Assembly (NCBI GenBank): GCA_900768635.1 | Contig: CAAGDP010000088.1 | Location: forward strand, 1-16,893 | Source: Enterobacterales bacterium | Lineage (GTDB): Bacteria > Pseudomonadota > Gammaproteobacteria > Enterobacterales > Succinivibrionaceae | Length of the DNA: 16,893 bases | Direction: 5' to 3' | Part shown: positions 15,562 through 16,893 of the stretch, in pieces | Layout: the number at the start of each line of letters is the position of its first letter | Numbering within the stretch: the first letter of the stretch is position 1 | Program-made: the position numbers and the translations under genes | Notes under the pieces: model-generated | Database searches by the model: none | The model's input: the letters and a program-made list of their open reading frames with translations, nothing else | Told to the model about the DNA's origin: nothing

Positions 15562-16195
15562 GGTGTTACCTTAAATTTTCCCGGCATTAATTAGTTAAAT
15601 TGCATGCATTACAAATACAAGAGTATTTGAAAAAAGCTCCCTCAGTATATCAGAAAGTATCTGTTTGTTTACAGTTATACCTCATATGTACCGAGATCCG
15701 GTGATGATTATGATTTTGTAGTTTGCAACGGGGAAATCTTCCCGGGGCTGGAAAGTGCAGGTAGTATTTTGGACAGTTTCAGATATCGCAAAATGAAATC
15801 CGGAGAAGCGGCAGATACCAGAAAGTTGTTTGCTATGAAGATTTAGAGAGTGTATTTTCAGATCTTCCTTTCTCTTAATATTGATTTTTTTCATGGTTTT
15901 AAGACAGAAATATAAAGGATAAGTATTTGATATAATTAAAATTTTTTAAAAATTAAAAAACTGTTGTATTTATCTGAAAGAGAGCTGGTATCTAAGTTGT
16001 GATTAATGCTTCTTTCTCCGGAGTTTTCAGCTCCACTCTCATTAAATAATTCTTAATTTTCCCCTTTTTACTTTCAATAAACATTGTGTGTCAGTTTTGT
16101 GATAACTATGTGCCTTTCTGGATTTCTTACAGATCTCCATTTGCGGTACTGTTTCCCAACACTGTTTAGTTTTTTCTGAAAATCTGAGGTGTAAT
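15562..16195. other. AT-rich spacer, no convincing gene
   Basis: About 630 bases upstream of the protease. A minus-strand frame 15894-15682 could encode a 70-residue basic peptide (MKKINIKRKEDLKIHS...), but it has no ribosome site and no partner genes, so it is not called. A plus-strand extended -10 (TGATATAAT, 15928-15936) stands before an AT palindrome-rich run (15937-15960) without a good -35. The protease promoter must lie here on the minus strand; a TTGTAT/TAACTA pair with a 17-base spacer, about 35-60 bases before the start, is only a weak match. Confidence 0.4.
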
Positions 16196-16592
16196 ATGGC
16201 CAATGACAAAATTATTCACAACATTGACATCGTAAATTTAGATAAAGGTGCGGCGCTGATAAAGTAGAATCTCCAAGAAATGCAGTTGAGGTTTTGGATG
16301 AAATATTAAAGAGGTATGGTGGTAATGAGATGTTAAAGTTGAACTTATCTACGACAAAATTTATCCTGTGTATGAAGGTACATTTTGTCCTGCGGTAAAA
16401 AGAATCGAAGAGCTTCATGGCTACAGAGGCTATATTGGTATGTTTAACTGTTATGCATACAGTTGCACAACCAATCATATGACACACACGTCATCTATCA
16501 ATCTATACGTTACATTTGATGAATAAAAGTATCCTGATGAGCCAAGGCGGTGGTTCAAGGCATATATTCACTGTTACGGAGCCGATGACTGA
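16196..16592 (+). pseudogene. Broken gene for an unrecognised protein of about 130 residues
   Basis: ATG 16196 has a good ribosome site (GAGGT, 16186-16190) but its frame stops at TAG 16265 after 23 codons. Reading continues sensibly in the next frame (from 16258, DKVESPRNAVEVLDEILKRYG) and then, after a second shift near 16329, in a third (DVKVELIYDKIYPVYEGTF onward). That frame meets an in-frame TAA at 16524 (after NLYVTFDE) and continues KYPDEPRRWFKAYIHCYGADD to TGA 16590. Two shifts and one nonsense codon in otherwise protein-like sequence indicate a decayed gene. I do not recognise the family; several cysteines, tyrosines and tryptophan are visible but no known motif. Sequencing error could explain shifts but less easily all three lesions. 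Confidence 0.65.
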
Positions 16593-16623
16593 TGGCAAAG
16601 ATAAGTATTAAAGAAAACTAATG

Positions 16624-16699
16624 TGGCATTCCCAACGGGGTTTGAACCCGTGTTTACACCTTGAGAGGGTGTCGTCCTAGACCACTAGACGATGGGAAT
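16624..16699 (-). tRNA. gltT: tRNA-Glu (anticodon CTC)
   Basis: The 76-base minus-strand gene folds into a full cloverleaf: a 7-bp acceptor stem (ATTCCCA/TGGGAAT), discriminator G and encoded CCA (16624-16626); a D-arm containing TCTAGTGGTCTAGGA; anticodon stem ACACC/GGTGT with loop CTCTCAA; and a T-arm with GGTTCAAAC. The anticodon CTC reads GAG. The D-arm and acceptor resemble bacterial tRNA-Glu. E. coli has only the TTC isoacceptor, so the CTC species is an addition. The gene symbol is only a conventional guess. Confidence 0.93.
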
Positions 16700-16717
16700 A
16701 TTTTGAAAAACGTGAAT

Positions 16718-16760
16718 ATTATATCCATTTTGTTTCAGGAGTTAAAGCGTTTTTTTTTTT
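16718..16760 (-). promoter_or_regulatory. tRNA-Glu promoter with A-tract upstream
   Basis: On the minus strand TTTAAC (16741-16746), a 17-base spacer and a perfect TATAAT (16718-16723) lie 18 bases before the tRNA. Directly upstream of the -35 is a run of 11 As (16750-16760), which resembles an UP element of stable-RNA promoters. Transcription would start near 16711. Confidence 0.65.
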
Positions 16761-16893
16761 GCAACAGCTCCTGTTCATCCGGGTATTTGGTTACTATTCA
16801 CAATCCTGCCTTATTAGTATTTTTCAGGATCCTTTACCGGATTTCAATAAAGTATGATACCTTTAATGAACTTATTTCAGTTTCTTTCCTGAA

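Noticed and set aside
15682..15894. Minus-strand 70-residue basic peptide resembling a modified-peptide leader (LNLHSKQLSG)
   Set aside because: It has no ribosome site, only one or two cysteines, and no modification or export genes nearby; the resemblance is too slight.
16212..16487. Minus-strand open frame of 91 codons across the broken gene
   Set aside because: The plus-strand reading has a good ribosome site and coherent protein-like segments; the minus frame has neither and is likely a shadow.
1..16893. CRISPR arrays, prophage genes or replication origins
   Set aside because: No regularly spaced direct repeats, phage structural or integrase-like genes, or origin-type box clusters were seen.

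Overview
The window is a piece of a gammaproteobacterial chromosome of moderate GC. Its core is the conserved fatty-acid/ribosomal cluster yceD-rpmF-plsX-fabH-fabD-fabG-acpP-fabF followed by mltG-tmk-holB-tatD(ycfH), with rluC and a HAD phosphatase gene upstream. Protein N-termini and catalytic residue positions track the Escherichia coli proteins closely (RluC D144, FabH C112, FabD S92/H201, FabG S138/Y151/K155). The kexin-like protease with an Aeromonas-type partner gene, and a tRNA-Glu with anticodon CTC, would fit Aeromonadales, perhaps the gut family Succinivibrionaceae. That placement is inference.

Layout, left to right. Bases 1-116 look like the right end of an IS200/IS605-type element: a string of hairpins ending in GTTGAC that would form the scaffold of a TnpB guide RNA. 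Next come the rluC promoter, rluC (320-1285) and a HAD-IA phosphatase gene (1430-2089), then a 264-base spacer holding a long three-tier hairpin. From 2316 a promoter leads into yceD-rpmF-plsX-fabH-fabD-fabG, tightly packed. acpP has a 205-base leader of its own. A perfect 12-bp hairpin separates acpP from fabF, and a rho-independent terminator closes the fab block after fabF. pabC, which sits between fabF and mltG in E. coli, is missing; a 373-base spacer is there instead. mltG, tmk, holB and tatD follow on the same strand.

The right third is accessory. On the minus strand lie two secreted-protein genes read 15561 to 12807: a 746-residue S8 (kexin/proprotein-convertase-like) serine protease with a lipoprotein signal, then a 167-residue secreted protein that fits the role of an external maturation chaperone, as in the asp-orf2 pair of Aeromonas sobria. 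They share a strong terminator. Beyond them are about 630 bases of AT-rich DNA with no convincing gene, a broken gene on the plus strand (two frameshifts and an in-frame stop, 16196-16592), and a minus-strand tRNA-Glu(CTC) with its own promoter.

The fab genes work as one pathway. PlsX makes acyl-phosphate for phospholipid synthesis, FabD loads malonyl groups on ACP, FabH starts chains, FabG reduces and FabF elongates. The features most worth a second look are the protease-chaperone pair, the mobile-element guide RNA end beside rluC, the acpP-fabF hairpin, and the decayed gene beside the tRNA.
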